NCBI GenBank assembly: GCA_001510575.1 | Contig: LNGK01000003.1 | Coordinates: 2,049,741 to 2,113,740, forward strand | Direction: 5' to 3' | Source of the DNA: Knoxdaviesia capensis | Taxonomy: Eukaryota > Ascomycota > Sordariomycetes > Microascales > Gondwanamycetaceae | DNA length: 64,000 bases | Shown here: in pieces, positions 47,701 to 57,592 of the stretch | Layout: every line of letters begins with the position of its first letter | How positions within the stretch are numbered: position 1 is the stretch's first letter | Translations under genes and position numbers: made by a program | Notes under the pieces: model-generated | The model's database searches: none | Told to the model about the DNA's origin: nothing | What the model saw: the letters and a program-made list of their open reading frames with translations, nothing else

Positions 47701-48039
47701 AGGCAGGGTTAGGGTCGGCGCGGCCATGGTTGGGGGTGCGGCGGTTGTTGAGTAAAAGACAGAGGACGGAGGAGCGGCGCAAGTCCGGACAGCCGCGGTG
47801 CGTAGGTGTCGGTTAGCGCGGGGGCCGAGGCGCGGCGGTGGGATTGGCTGTGCTGCTGGGGACGGACCCGGAGAGCCAGGCGGAATCGGCTGGTGTGGAT
47901 AAGGCAACGACGACGAAGAGGAGAAGCTGCGCGAGAAGACGGCGAAGGAGCGGATAACGAGGATGGGCGGGCGCAAAGCAGGTGTTATACAGTTGGAGGA
48001 GGTCGACACAACATTGCCGAGACAAAAACGCCAGGACAT
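44774..48039 (-). CDS. ACSF3-like acyl-CoA (malonyl-CoA) synthetase, probably mitochondrial
   Basis: ANL-superfamily adenylating enzyme of the type that activates malonate or methylmalonate to its CoA ester. Three inferred exons: 48039-47496, 46579-46284 and 46171-44774, for 745 residues. Motifs in order are the P-loop LYTSGTTNRPKGV split by intron 2, HHIHGTVNALLTPLFAG, YGMTEVGMALS, the hinge region FKTGDVAVR, and the catalytic Lys in PRNAMGKINKKT. A low-complexity insertion of about 60 residues (HSNGTTNGTTNG and polyserine) interrupts the N-domain. The first 104 residues have no Asp or Glu and are rich in Arg/Ser/Pro, consistent with a matrix presequence. An in-frame ATG at 47727 in stronger context (ACCATGG) could give a second, non-mitochondrial form. 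Intron 1 is unusually long, 916 nt. Substrate is inferred from family resemblance only. Confidence 0.85.
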
Positions 48040-49644
48040 GGGGAAGAAGAGAGGATAGTGAAAAGGAAGAGGGAAAAAAAGAAGAGAAAAAGAAAAAAGA
48101 AGAAGAGACAAGAGCCGATCAAGAAATAAAAACGAGACGGGGATAAGGCCTCTAAATAATTGGGGAAGCTTCTGAAGGTAGTATCTGGATAATCAAGGGC
48201 CGAGCTCCGTGTCACTGGGCAAGGCGACTCTCTGTCTCTCTCTCTCTCTCTCCTCTCCTTCTTCTTCCTTTCTCCCGCTAAGACAACAGCTCGACAGCAG
48301 GCCAAGGTGTAGATACAGGGCCTGAAAAAAAGAAAACACGCAATGTGGGGTGTGTGGGTGGGAGGGAAGAGCTGGAGTGAGAGAGATTGGGGGGTTCGTT
48401 CGGGGTTCAATCAATTGGAGTGTGATATTCGGAAGCCACAGAAGGAATGGGCGTCTTCGGCAGCAATGGAACAGACATAAACACACACACACTCTCTCTC
48501 TCTGTTGAAAAGGATGTCTCGGGTCTCTGAGGATTACGGAAACAAGGCAAGGCAAGCCACTGCAACGGCAGCTGGCAGGGAGGGGGTGTATGTACAGTAT
48601 GTATGTGCAGTACAGGATGGAGAGAATGTGTGTGGGTGGGATGACAGCTTCAGTCGCAACAGGGAACGGCACCGAAGATTGAAGATTATTGCAGAGTGGT
48701 ATGGTAGGAAGCGAACGGAGCCTTGATCTGGAGAACGGCGGCGACGGGAAGGGGTCCTTGATAGTGAAAAAAAATATTTTAGGCCAGGGGGGGAATGTGA
48801 AAAGCGGGTAAGGACGAGCGAATGGTTGGCCGATTAAGATAGAGTTTAGTCCGGCCTGTGTGCGTGATTCCAATGTGAGTGTCCGCTCTGCCTCGGGATA
48901 GAAGACAGCCAAGTTCCCTGTGAACGTCGACGTTGACCAGCCGCCGACCTCTGCTGTGGGGGCCTTGAAGAACTGAGGGCGAGAGAGGGGACGGACGGAT
49001 CAGACCAGGCCAGGTATGGTTTCTGGTGTGAGAAGACAAGCCGGCTCCAGAAAATTGTGTGCGTGTGTGTGGGATGGGCGTGAGTACTAAAAGGGGGGGT
49101 GTGTGCGTCTCGTCTGCAATCCACGTAACTCTGTCGATCCCCGGAGCTTGTCTGGTATAAGGTCGGCCTTTGTTCCCTTCGAGCTATGTGTGTCTCTTAC
49201 TTAGTGCCGAGATTCAACGACACTCTCTTGTCTGAAGTTGTTGGGGATGAGAGGAAACTGCACAAGACCAGGAGAGCTTGACCCGCGGCGGCGGCGCGTC
49301 GATTCGGCATCTAAAGATTGGGTGCGGGCATCTGGAAATTGGATTTGGAGAAGAGAGAGAGAGAGATGGAAAATGATGAGATGGGAGAATCCAACAAGAT
49401 GAGGAGATGGAACGATCCGATGTGATGATATATATGATCTGATTCAAAGCTGTGAAGTTTTTTCTTTCTCGTTTTTCTGCTTCCTTCTCCCTGCTGCGTT
49501 CTTTCCTCAGGTTCACACTTATCTCGTCGGGAATGCTCTGGCCTTCGGCTTATTCAGGCTTTTCGGCGTGTCGGTTTGCTTTTGCGGTGTACAGCTGCTG
49601 GCAGGTGGTGGGTGCAATTTAAGCACCATGTGCACACGCACACG
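48040..49644. other. Intergenic region upstream of the ACSF3-like gene
   Basis: About 1.6 kb without a supported gene, ending at the retrotransposon target site. The first 270 bp are purine-rich (CT-rich on the sense strand of the ACSF3-like gene), with short GA/CT and CA runs. A GTACAGTATGTATGTGCAGT-like stretch lies at 48591-48612. Confidence 0.5.
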
Positions 49645-49649
49645 CTGTA
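49645..49649 (+). repeat. Left target-site duplication (CTGTA)
   Basis: Five bases abutting the left LTR, identical to 54488-54492. This is the usual duplication length for Ty1/copia insertion and shows that both ends belong to one insertion event. Confidence 0.8.
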
Positions 49650-49860
49650 TTTGAATCACGTAGTAGTGGAACAATTGATGAAAACAGACTTTAATTGATT
49701 TCTTGGTTATGTTAGGACTAAGTTTTCTTCTCCCTTATTCCGGAATAGGAAATGTTAATATATATAGATTATTATTAGGGGTAAATAACTAATTAATTCT
49801 ATTAATAAGTTATTATAGGGTTAGGGCTTCTACCTTATATCGATTACCTTCCTTCTCTTA
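49650..49860 (-). repeat. Left LTR (3' LTR of the element)
   Basis: 211 bp, aligning without gaps to 54277-54487. Its outer (left) part is unmutated up to about 49747, while its inner part carries TA in place of CA/TG at about 18 positions. Confidence 0.93.
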
Positions 49861-49869
49861 CTCCCCTTT
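49861..49869 (-). other. Polypurine tract
   Basis: On the element's sense strand the sequence AAAGGGGAG directly abuts the 3' LTR, the position of the plus-strand priming site. Confidence 0.7.
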
Positions 49870-52800
49870 AATCGATATAAGGTAGACGGCGTCGTACGGA
49901 GGTCCTATGTTAGTATCTATTAACGCCTTCGTTAAACGTAAGAATATAATAGGGGTTACCGGTTTAGTGAATATGTCGGTAAGTTGTTTAGTAGTGGGGA
50001 CGTATACCGGAGTAATAAGGCCTTCGGCGATTACTTAACGAAGAAAGTAGAAATATATTCGGATATATCGGGATCTACGTTATATTTTATTAGAGGATAT
50101 AAGTACGATCGCACTCTTATTATCGTAGAAGAGTATTATATTAATATTATACTTAATTTCTATTAGGAACTAGTATATCTATATAGTATAGGCGGTAGTA
50201 TCGGAAGTAGTAATATATTCCGCTTCGGTAGATAATTTAGCGATAACCTTTTATTAACGAGATACCTAGGCGATTAGGCCACCGTTAAAGAAGAATACGT
50301 ATCCTATAGATAAGCGACTTATTTTCGGGTAGTCGGCCTATATAGAATTATAATATATATAAATAAGGAGTTTCTAAGCTATATCGGGATTAGGACGTTT
50401 AGTCGGCGCGTTATAGTAAATCCCTAAGGATTTATAGTTAGAGAGATACCGTAGTAGTTATCTAAGTCGGTACTAATCTAAAAGTATTAGTAAGGATAGT
50501 TACGATAATAAGTCTAAAATAGCGAATAATATATCGGGGCGTATTATAATACCGAGGTAGTTAAGTTATCTAACGATATATCTATAAAGGGGGGCTTTAT
50601 ACTTATCTAGTAGTAATCTAAGGTAGTATAGGATTTCGTTATTAATAGGCCGTAGTTTAGATAGTAAATTATAGGGCCTATAATTAGAGAGGTCGACTTC
50701 TTTAAGGATATCGTTAAGATACGATTATTACGAGAGCTTAATATATTCTCCCTAAATATCGAGACGGATACCTAGTAGCTAATAAGGTAGGCCTTAAAGG
50801 TCGACGTTAAGGTAGGATAGGAGATCTAACTCGAATTTATCTAGTATTAATTTAGTTAGGGTAGTATAGAGGAAGTCGTCGATATATATATAGATAATTA
50901 TTTTTATCTTAAGGTAGTAGTAGATAGCCGGGTCTAATACTAGTCGCTTAAACCCGAGACTAGAGAGGATAGTATATAATCGTTACTACTATTATCGAGT
51001 ACCTTACTTAAGCCTATATAGGGCTCTATTAAGCTTAATAATATACCTATTAGGTACGGAGATATTACGATATTAAAGGTATACTCGGAGTATAGAAGGG
51101 ATCGAAAGGTAAATATCTTCGTCGATAAGGCTATAAAGGTATACTATAATTATATCGAGTTATTAGGATTCCTATCTAAGGTATAAAGAGAGAGTAATAA
51201 CTATTCTCTAGCTATCGGTCCTACTCGTATAGGCTACGGTATTAAAGTAATCTATACCGTAGACTTATCGGTCGCCTCTAGCTACTAATCTAGCTTTTAG
51301 CTTTACCTAGATCCTAAACTAGTTTCGTTTAGTCTTATAGACCTACTTCGAAGGTAGTAGTTTTATATTTATAGGAGCGGGTACGAACTTAAAAACATCC
51401 CTAGTAAAGAAGTTATCGAACTCCTTAAATATAGTATCGGTCTAGCTTTTTTTATTAAATTTAAGGGCCTATTTTACGGAAATAGGGTCTTATATATAGT
51501 TAAATATAACTATTTCGTCGGGCTCGTTAATATCGGGCGTAATATATATTAATAGTTATTTATAAAGGTAGTTATAAAGTTTCGTAGGGATATATTCGTA
51601 GATCTTAACGCTATTAGATTTAATAATTTTATTAAGTATTAGTATCTATACTAAGTATAGATAGTAGCTAATATAGCTAAGTAGAACTCTAGGTAAAGCG
51701 GGGGTATCTAATTTAGAACGATAGAGAGAACGGCGTTTAGCGTCCGTGAGAGTAACGACGTAATAGGCGCTAATAGTTCGGAAGTATTTAATTATTAGAG
51801 TAGGTAGATATAGTATAAAATGTTTATGCTATATAAGGGCCGGGGGCATCGGATTAGAGGGGTTTATAAGCGAGATATAGTTTATTATATCGAGAATTAG
51901 GGTAAATATTAGGTCCTATATTAGTCCGGAAAGTAGATTAGAGTTAGCTATAATAAGACGAACTCGATAGATAACTTCCTTAATATATCGTTTAATAAAG
52001 CCGTTAAACGCTAGTCTATCTACTAGGCTTATAATTAGTTCGATTCCCTTTATAGAGTAAAATTTTCGTAATTTTCTAATCTTAATATCGGTACCGTTAT
52101 TAGATATTAGGCGTTTTAGTATTACTCCTATCTAATTAATTAATAAAATAATTTAATCGATAATATCCTAGCTAGCTATTTTCTTTAATACTCGAATAGG
52201 TACGCCCTACTTTATCTTAGAGTATTCGTTAACTAAAAGCTAGAAATATTAACGGTTAGACTCTAATTTATAAATTATATTACTAATATTAACGTATAGC
52301 GTATATATAGGTCTAGGTAAGGGAATACGAGCCCTAACTAGATTTCGTTTAGTAGCCTTAGATAAGTTATACGAGTAATAGTAGAAAGAATTAGGGATCT
52401 TTTAGGTAGATAATTAGGTTTTAGGAAAGTATAAAAGAGTTATATAAAGTAATTAAGGTAAATAGTATAGTAAGCGATTATATATAGTATTTATACTAGT
52501 ATATATAATAGGTATCGATAAATTATTAGCTAAGATAAAACGAGTAGTAAGGCTACTAATATTAGAATAATTTACGGTAGACGCGAGAGGAATATAAGAC
52601 CTAATTATAAAGAATTTATTATCGAGTATCGAGATATACTTATTATTCTACTAGAGTTAGTTACTATATAGTCCGTTTTTACCTTTAAACTCTCTATTTA
52701 TAGCTAGTTTTCTAAGTCTCTTAACTCCTAGAATATTATAGGGGGAGTCCTCTAGTAGTTAGATATCGTAGAGTCGTATAGGGGTAGAGAGTCTAGTAAT

Positions 52801-54264
52801 AAGTTAAACGTCTCCTCTTTTAGTAGACTCGACGATTCCTCTAGCATATTTTAAAGTCCTCTTTTCTTTAATAATCGTCCTAGGAACGAAGAAAGACTCG
52901 GATATAACGGAATAGATAGATACGCCCGAGTCTACTAACTAGCGGTTATTTATATAGCTAAGAAAGTTAGCGTTAGATAAAGCGATAGGGATATCTAATA
53001 TCTACGTACTATTATCGGTAGTATTATTAGCTTCCGTTTCGTTATCTCGGTAGTTACTACCGTTAGTAACTATAGAGACCTTTATTTTATTTACGTTCGA
53101 ACTTCTTTACTTTCGCGGGGCGTAGTAATCGGTAGCTAAGTATCTAGGCTTTCCGTAGTTATAGTAGAGGCGAGGGGGTCTCTTCTAGGGGTTAGAGGTA
53201 CTAGTAGTAGTATTAGTATTAGTAATAGCTACTAGTATTATTATAGTAGTAGTAGGGGTAAACGTCCGCTTACTAATATTAGGAATAAGGGGTATTCGGT
53301 ATTAGTAAGCCGATAACTCCTAGCGAAGGAAAGTAGTTATAGCCTTAACTCCTCCCGTAGGAAAGACTTAATTAATCTAGGGGAGTAGCTAAGGGTAAAA
53401 TCTTATAACTAGATTACTAATAGTAGAGAGTATTATTTCCTTAAGTAAATTAATACTAGAGATCGAAATCTTAAGGGATAGGGCCTCGTAGCGGGTAAGG
53501 AATTCCGCTAGGGTTTCCCCTTTCTAGAATCTTAAACCTCGAATTTACGATATATACTTAGTATAAATTATAGTCGAATCGCTAAAGAGTATATCTCTAA
53601 GGTTAATATAGGTAGTATATAGGGAGTTAGACGATAAAACGACCTTCTAGGGGAGGTCTAAATAGGCGTCACGTATTTTATCCTAGATAAATACTTAAAC
53701 TCTAAAGGGAAGTAGATTTATCTCTTTAAACGTTATAACCTCTAGTTATCGGAGAGTAAGAGCGAGAGATATAGACTAGGATATCTACTACTTAGGGGAC
53801 GATAGACGTATATCGTCTCTAATATTAAACTTCTAGTATTTTATATTAGCGAGAGATAGGTTTTATATCTTCGCGGTACGGGTATTAATACCCTAGGGGG
53901 GCGGTATTAATATATTAATATCGTTCTCTTTAGCGGAGTAGGGAATAGTAGGATCGTTAGAGTAGGGGGGGATAGTGGGGTTAGGCTCGTGTATAGTAGT
54001 ATTAGGAGTATTAGTATATTCTTCGATAGGAAGAGGTATTAGTTAGTCGATAGAGAATAGGGTAAGGTAATTAATTACCTTATCTATAGATTCGAGGTAA
54101 GTAGATACGGCTAATATAGGGGAAGAATTCTTAATTAGGGGTAGGTTAGAAGGGCTACTAGCTCTGTTACTAGAGGCCGTAGTGGGACGAGCGTATGAGG
54201 GTAAATTAGATATTATATAGATAGTATATATTATAAAGTATTATATAGTAGTAACGAGCGTAGA
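49870..54264 (-). pseudogene. Decayed gag-pol of the copia element
   Basis: Recognisable but interrupted. Reverse transcriptase is readable over 51370-51230 (VYKTKRN, then KARLVARG, then YGIDYFNTV), with TAG stops where homologues carry Trp or Gln. The catalytic IDD lies at about 50885-50877, and RNase H is readable at 50250-50180. The gag zinc knuckle reads YYNYGKPRYLATDY, each Tyr standing where CCHC knuckles have Cys or His. These are the changes expected when TGG, TGC/TGT and CAG/CAA codons suffer RIP. No frame is long enough to encode a working protein. Confidence 0.85.
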
Positions 54265-54276
54265 GGGCTTATAACC
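54265..54276 (-). other. Primer-binding site, probably initiator-tRNA half-molecule type
   Basis: Immediately inside the 5' LTR the sense strand reads GGTTATAAGCCC. Apart from one RIP-type G-to-A change it is complementary to the anticodon stem-loop of initiator methionine tRNA, the internal priming mode known for Drosophila copia. The complementarity was judged from memory of that tRNA. Confidence 0.6.
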
Positions 54277-54487
54277 TTTAAATCACGTAGTAGTAGAATA
54301 ATTAATAAAAATAGACTTTAATTAATTTCTTAGTTATATTAGGACTAAGTTTTCTTCTCCCTTATTCCGGAACAGGAAATGTTAATATACATGGATTATT
54401 GTTGGGGGTAAATGACTGATCAATTCCATTGATGAGTCATCATAGGGTTAGGGCTTCTGCCTTGCATCGATTGCCTTCCTTCTCTCA
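54277..54487 (-). repeat. Right LTR (5' LTR of the element)
   Basis: 211 bp. Its inner (left) part is RIP-mutated up to about 54336, while its outer (right) part is intact, the mirror image of the left LTR. On the sense strand it begins TGAGAG and ends CAAA, slightly longer than the canonical CA end. Confidence 0.93.
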
Positions 54488-54492
54488 CTGTA
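54488..54492 (+). repeat. Right target-site duplication (CTGTA)
   Basis: Direct copy of 49645-49649 flanking the right LTR. Confidence 0.8.
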
Positions 54493-56067
54493 CGAGTCTG
54501 GTGTATTTGGTGCTACAGAAGGGGGGGCTGAGGCCGCTGTACTGTACTGTATACGTAGTGCACTGTTGTGTCGCGCTGGACGCTGTAACATGCGCCCATA
54601 GCGTGCGCGGGCGAGCACAGCAGACAGCCACCACAGCGGAAAGCCTTCTTTGGTTAATTTACTGAAACTCCTATGGATAGACCTGTCAGACGGCCAGCTG
54701 CGTCCGCCACTGAAAGCGTTTTTTTGTCCGGGCTTCTGCTGGTTGTTGTCCCCGGGAGGAGAGCTGTGTGCATACGTCCATGGTCGTCCATCCAGGTGCA
54801 GAGAGACGCACCGCCAGCCATGGCCATGTCTGGGGACTCCTATCTTGACCCCCCATATAGAATGCCAGGCGGCTGACAGGCTGCTCCGTGTAAGGACACA
54901 AGAATCCCACTGCCGTGCCAAAACCCAACGCACACCCGGCAGAACTCAAACCATCATCTCGTTCTTCCCCAGACAAAAAAAAACAGTTGGGATCTGGCCC
55001 ATCGGCGCACAGATTATACCACCGGCAAAACCCTTCCAAACCCCCCAGTCCGCGGCCCAGTACACACACGGCCCTACACACGGCTCTGCCCCGTCCACCA
55101 TCACGTGACGCGTCTGCCTGGGCAGCTTCTGTTATGCTCACCGCCTCGACGGCCTCAGCGCTCAAATCTTTCCAGCCACTCACAGCCATTTCCGCTTGTG
55201 CGGTGCCTGCAGGAACACAGCAAAACGGCGGCGCTAAACCGCATTGGGGCGCTCACCGAGCCTCACCGAGCCGGCCTGGGTTTCCAATCTAGCGGTGATG
55301 GAATGGGAAATGGCAAAGAAAGGAAGAAGGAAGAGGAAAAATCGGTAGGTAGGACAGCACATCACATTGCTCCCAAGAAAAACTCGGTGATGTGTTCTTG
55401 CTGATCTCTCTTCTTCTTCTTTTCTTCTTTTCTTCTTCTTCTTTTCTTCTTTTCTTCTTCTTCTTCTCCTATATATAGGCCGTGTTGGTTTCTGTTTTTC
55501 CTTTCCTTCTTTTTCCCTTCTGTTTTCTTCCCCTCAATTATCGACTTATTATCAAGATCTTCACTAAAAGTCTCTCTCCATTTCTTTTTCGCTGGCCGCT
55601 ATCGTCAACCCGCCCACCGCCATTTCCCCCCACCTTTTTTGTTGTCGCTGGTCCTTCTTCTCTCTTATATCTCAGCCAGCCTTCTGCGTCCAACCTCTTC
55701 TCTCTCTCTCCGAGTTTCTCTTTCGTATCTCGGTCTGTCCTATTTCTTGTGTATATTCATAAATTACTTTGTTCCGTGGTCCTGTTGAGCCGCCTCCAAA
55801 AAAAGAAAGCCAACCCGGATCCCAATTATCTTCTGCCCTCATCCGAGACCGCGCTTCGTTGTTTTTTGGTGTGGTTACACGCTTATCTTCACCCGTACTT
55901 TTCCCTCGCTGTTTACTTGGCCTGTCCCTGTTTGGTACATACTGTCTTCTGTTTGACGTTGTACAGCCCGTACTTAGGTCTTCTTAATTCTTTCCTGTGC
56001 TTCGAGAAAGTTTTTTCTTTTCATCCTTCGTCTTCCCTTTCCATCTTCTTAAAAACCCGGCTATACA
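54493..56067. other. Intergenic region upstream of the BolA-like gene
   Basis: About 1.6 kb without a supported gene. TACTGTACTGTATAC lies at 54539-54553 next to the transposon. ATCACGTGACGCG at 55101-55113 contains a CACGTG core. From about 55405 to 56060 the sense strand is a strong CT-rich leader. Confidence 0.5.
55411..55470 (+). repeat. TTC/TTTTC microsatellite
   Basis: Interrupted TTC and TTTTC units in the CT-rich leader upstream of the BolA-like gene. Confidence 0.85.
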
Positions 56068-56800
56068 ATGTTCCGCCGCTACGCCTTTGGTTTCCAGCGC
56101 CAGCTGTCAACGATGTCTGCGACTCCCATTGAAGATGCCATCCGGGCAAAGGTAATAATAACTTGAGTCCTTTCAGTGTGGTCACCGCCTGGATAAAACA
56201 AGTGTCATCGTACTGATTTTGTAATGCGCCTTTTTTTTTGTCTTGCTTTCTAGGTCACTGCTGCCTTTCAGCCACTGTCTCTGGAGATCTACAACGACTC
56301 CCACCTTCACTCCCACCACAAGGCCATGGTGGATAGCACCTCTAAGGAGACCCATTTCCGGTATAGTCCAGCCATCCTTTCAGGTTTCCACTTTTTGCCT
56401 CTTGATCTACATGGACCAGATTCTGTCAGAAAAAAAGAGGGCTTCGTTCCAAAACGTTGGGAATGATGGGCTCCTACTTCTGGACTCCGACTGCTCTCTC
56501 TCTCTCTCTATCTTGCTGATCTTGGAATATACACACACACCCTGTGAATACTACTGACATATGCTGTCCTATCATCTTTCCAGGGTCGTCATAATATCCG
56601 ATGCCTTCCACTCCAAGATGCAGCCGGCCCGCCACCGCATGGTGTACGCCCTGCTCCGTGATGAGATGGCCCGCGAGGGCGGCATCCACGCCCTGCAGCT
56701 GCGCACGCTGACGCCCGAGGAGGACGCCAAGCACAAGACCAACCAGGCTGCCACTGCTGATTCCGGCGCGGCTGCTGCTGCTTCAACCCCCCCGGCCTAA
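56068..56800 (+). CDS. BolA-like protein, probably mitochondrial
   Basis: BolA-family protein of 135 residues, expected to work with monothiol glutaredoxin in mitochondrial Fe-S maturation or delivery. Three inferred exons: 56068-56151, 56254-56360 and 56584-56800, with donors GTAATA and GTATAG and all phases consistent. The N-terminus MFRRYAFGFQRQLST is basic and acid-free, as a matrix presequence; an in-frame Met at residue 16 could give a cytosolic form. The BolA core is unmistakable: LEIYNDSHLHSHHKAM, KETHFRVVIISDAF and RHRMVYALLRDEM, then GIHALQLRTLTPEE. The conserved histidine after H-A-L in other members corresponds to His in GIHALQL. The Ala-rich tail is variable. Residue context fits the Bol1/BolA1 type, but I do not separate it from Bol3. 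Confidence 0.9.
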
Positions 56801-57592
56801 GCAATCCAGGTCTCTCTGGTCGCGTGTGCCTGTACGATGACAGTCTGGCCGCTCGGTTCTGTTCTCGTTGTCCCGCCTGACGGTAGACCTGTAACCGATC
56901 GACTGTCTTCTTCTATGTCTTTTCTTTTTTTTTTTTTTTCATCTTCCTTTCTAGATCAATTCTGCTGGGATCACCTCCCATCGTTTCCCAAAGTGTTTTG
57001 TGGCGGCCCATTCTTCTTTTTCTGTTTTCCCTTCATACTTTTTCTTCTTCACCCGCCCGATGTGTACGCAGGGTGACAATTTCCTGTTCTCTCTTCTTGA
57101 ACTTGGTTTTCCCTCTTTTGGGTTCTCTTTTTTTTCTCCTATTTCCTGTCATGATAACGAAGAATATTACGGATATATTTTGCTGATGTATAAACCGTGA
57201 CTCGAGTGCCCTGATGTGAGGCGAAGGGTGGTGTGACACCTATGCATGCATCAAATAAAAACGACATGCGCGTGAAAAACAATCGTAAAAAGGTGACAGA
57301 AGAGATTACAGTTGAGCTCAAGGAGAATTAGAAAAAAAGAACCCGAAATTTGCATGAAGCTACCTGGGGTATCCGGAGAAACTGTCCACCACATCCCTCC
57401 AATCTTCCACTCCAACGCCGTGGGCCAACCCGACCCCGAGAGTAAAAAATACAAACGTCACCGTCATAGCGTACAAGGGGCAAGCGGTTGAACCGGAAAG
57501 AAAACAGAATAAGACTAAAGAAGAAGTGAACCCCGAAAAGGATCTCCGTCGAATGCTCCTACAACGCAACCACACTACCTTGCCTCTCGTTC
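56801..57592. other. Convergent 3' intergenic region
   Basis: About 0.8 kb between the BolA-like stop and the stop of the Ser/Pro-rich protein. No supported gene; T-rich tracts at 56920-57150 fit a 3' UTR. Confidence 0.55.

Larger units (their letters stand above)
49650..54487 (-). mobile_element. Full-length Ty1/copia LTR retrotransposon, RIP-inactivated
   Basis: A 4,838-bp element on the minus strand, with two 211-bp LTRs, a 5-bp target duplication, primer-binding site and polypurine tract. Along the minus strand the coding remnants run gag (CCHC-type knuckle with cysteines turned to tyrosine, about 53200-53139), integrase (a segment reading NGFIKR, about 52030-51960), reverse transcriptase (KARLVARG at about 51270; IYIDDFL at about 50890-50868) and RNase H (STEAEYITTSD at about 50245-50190). 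Gag-IN-RT-RH is the Ty1/copia order. The interior is extremely TA-rich and almost lacks CpA and TpG while retaining CpG, as expected from RIP on both strands. All frames are shattered by TAG/TAA stops, so the copy is dead. Confidence 0.93.

Noticed and set aside
49984..50166. 60-residue plus-strand frame within the copia element
   Set aside because: A chance survivor in TA-rich RIP-mutated DNA. The element's coding strand is minus.
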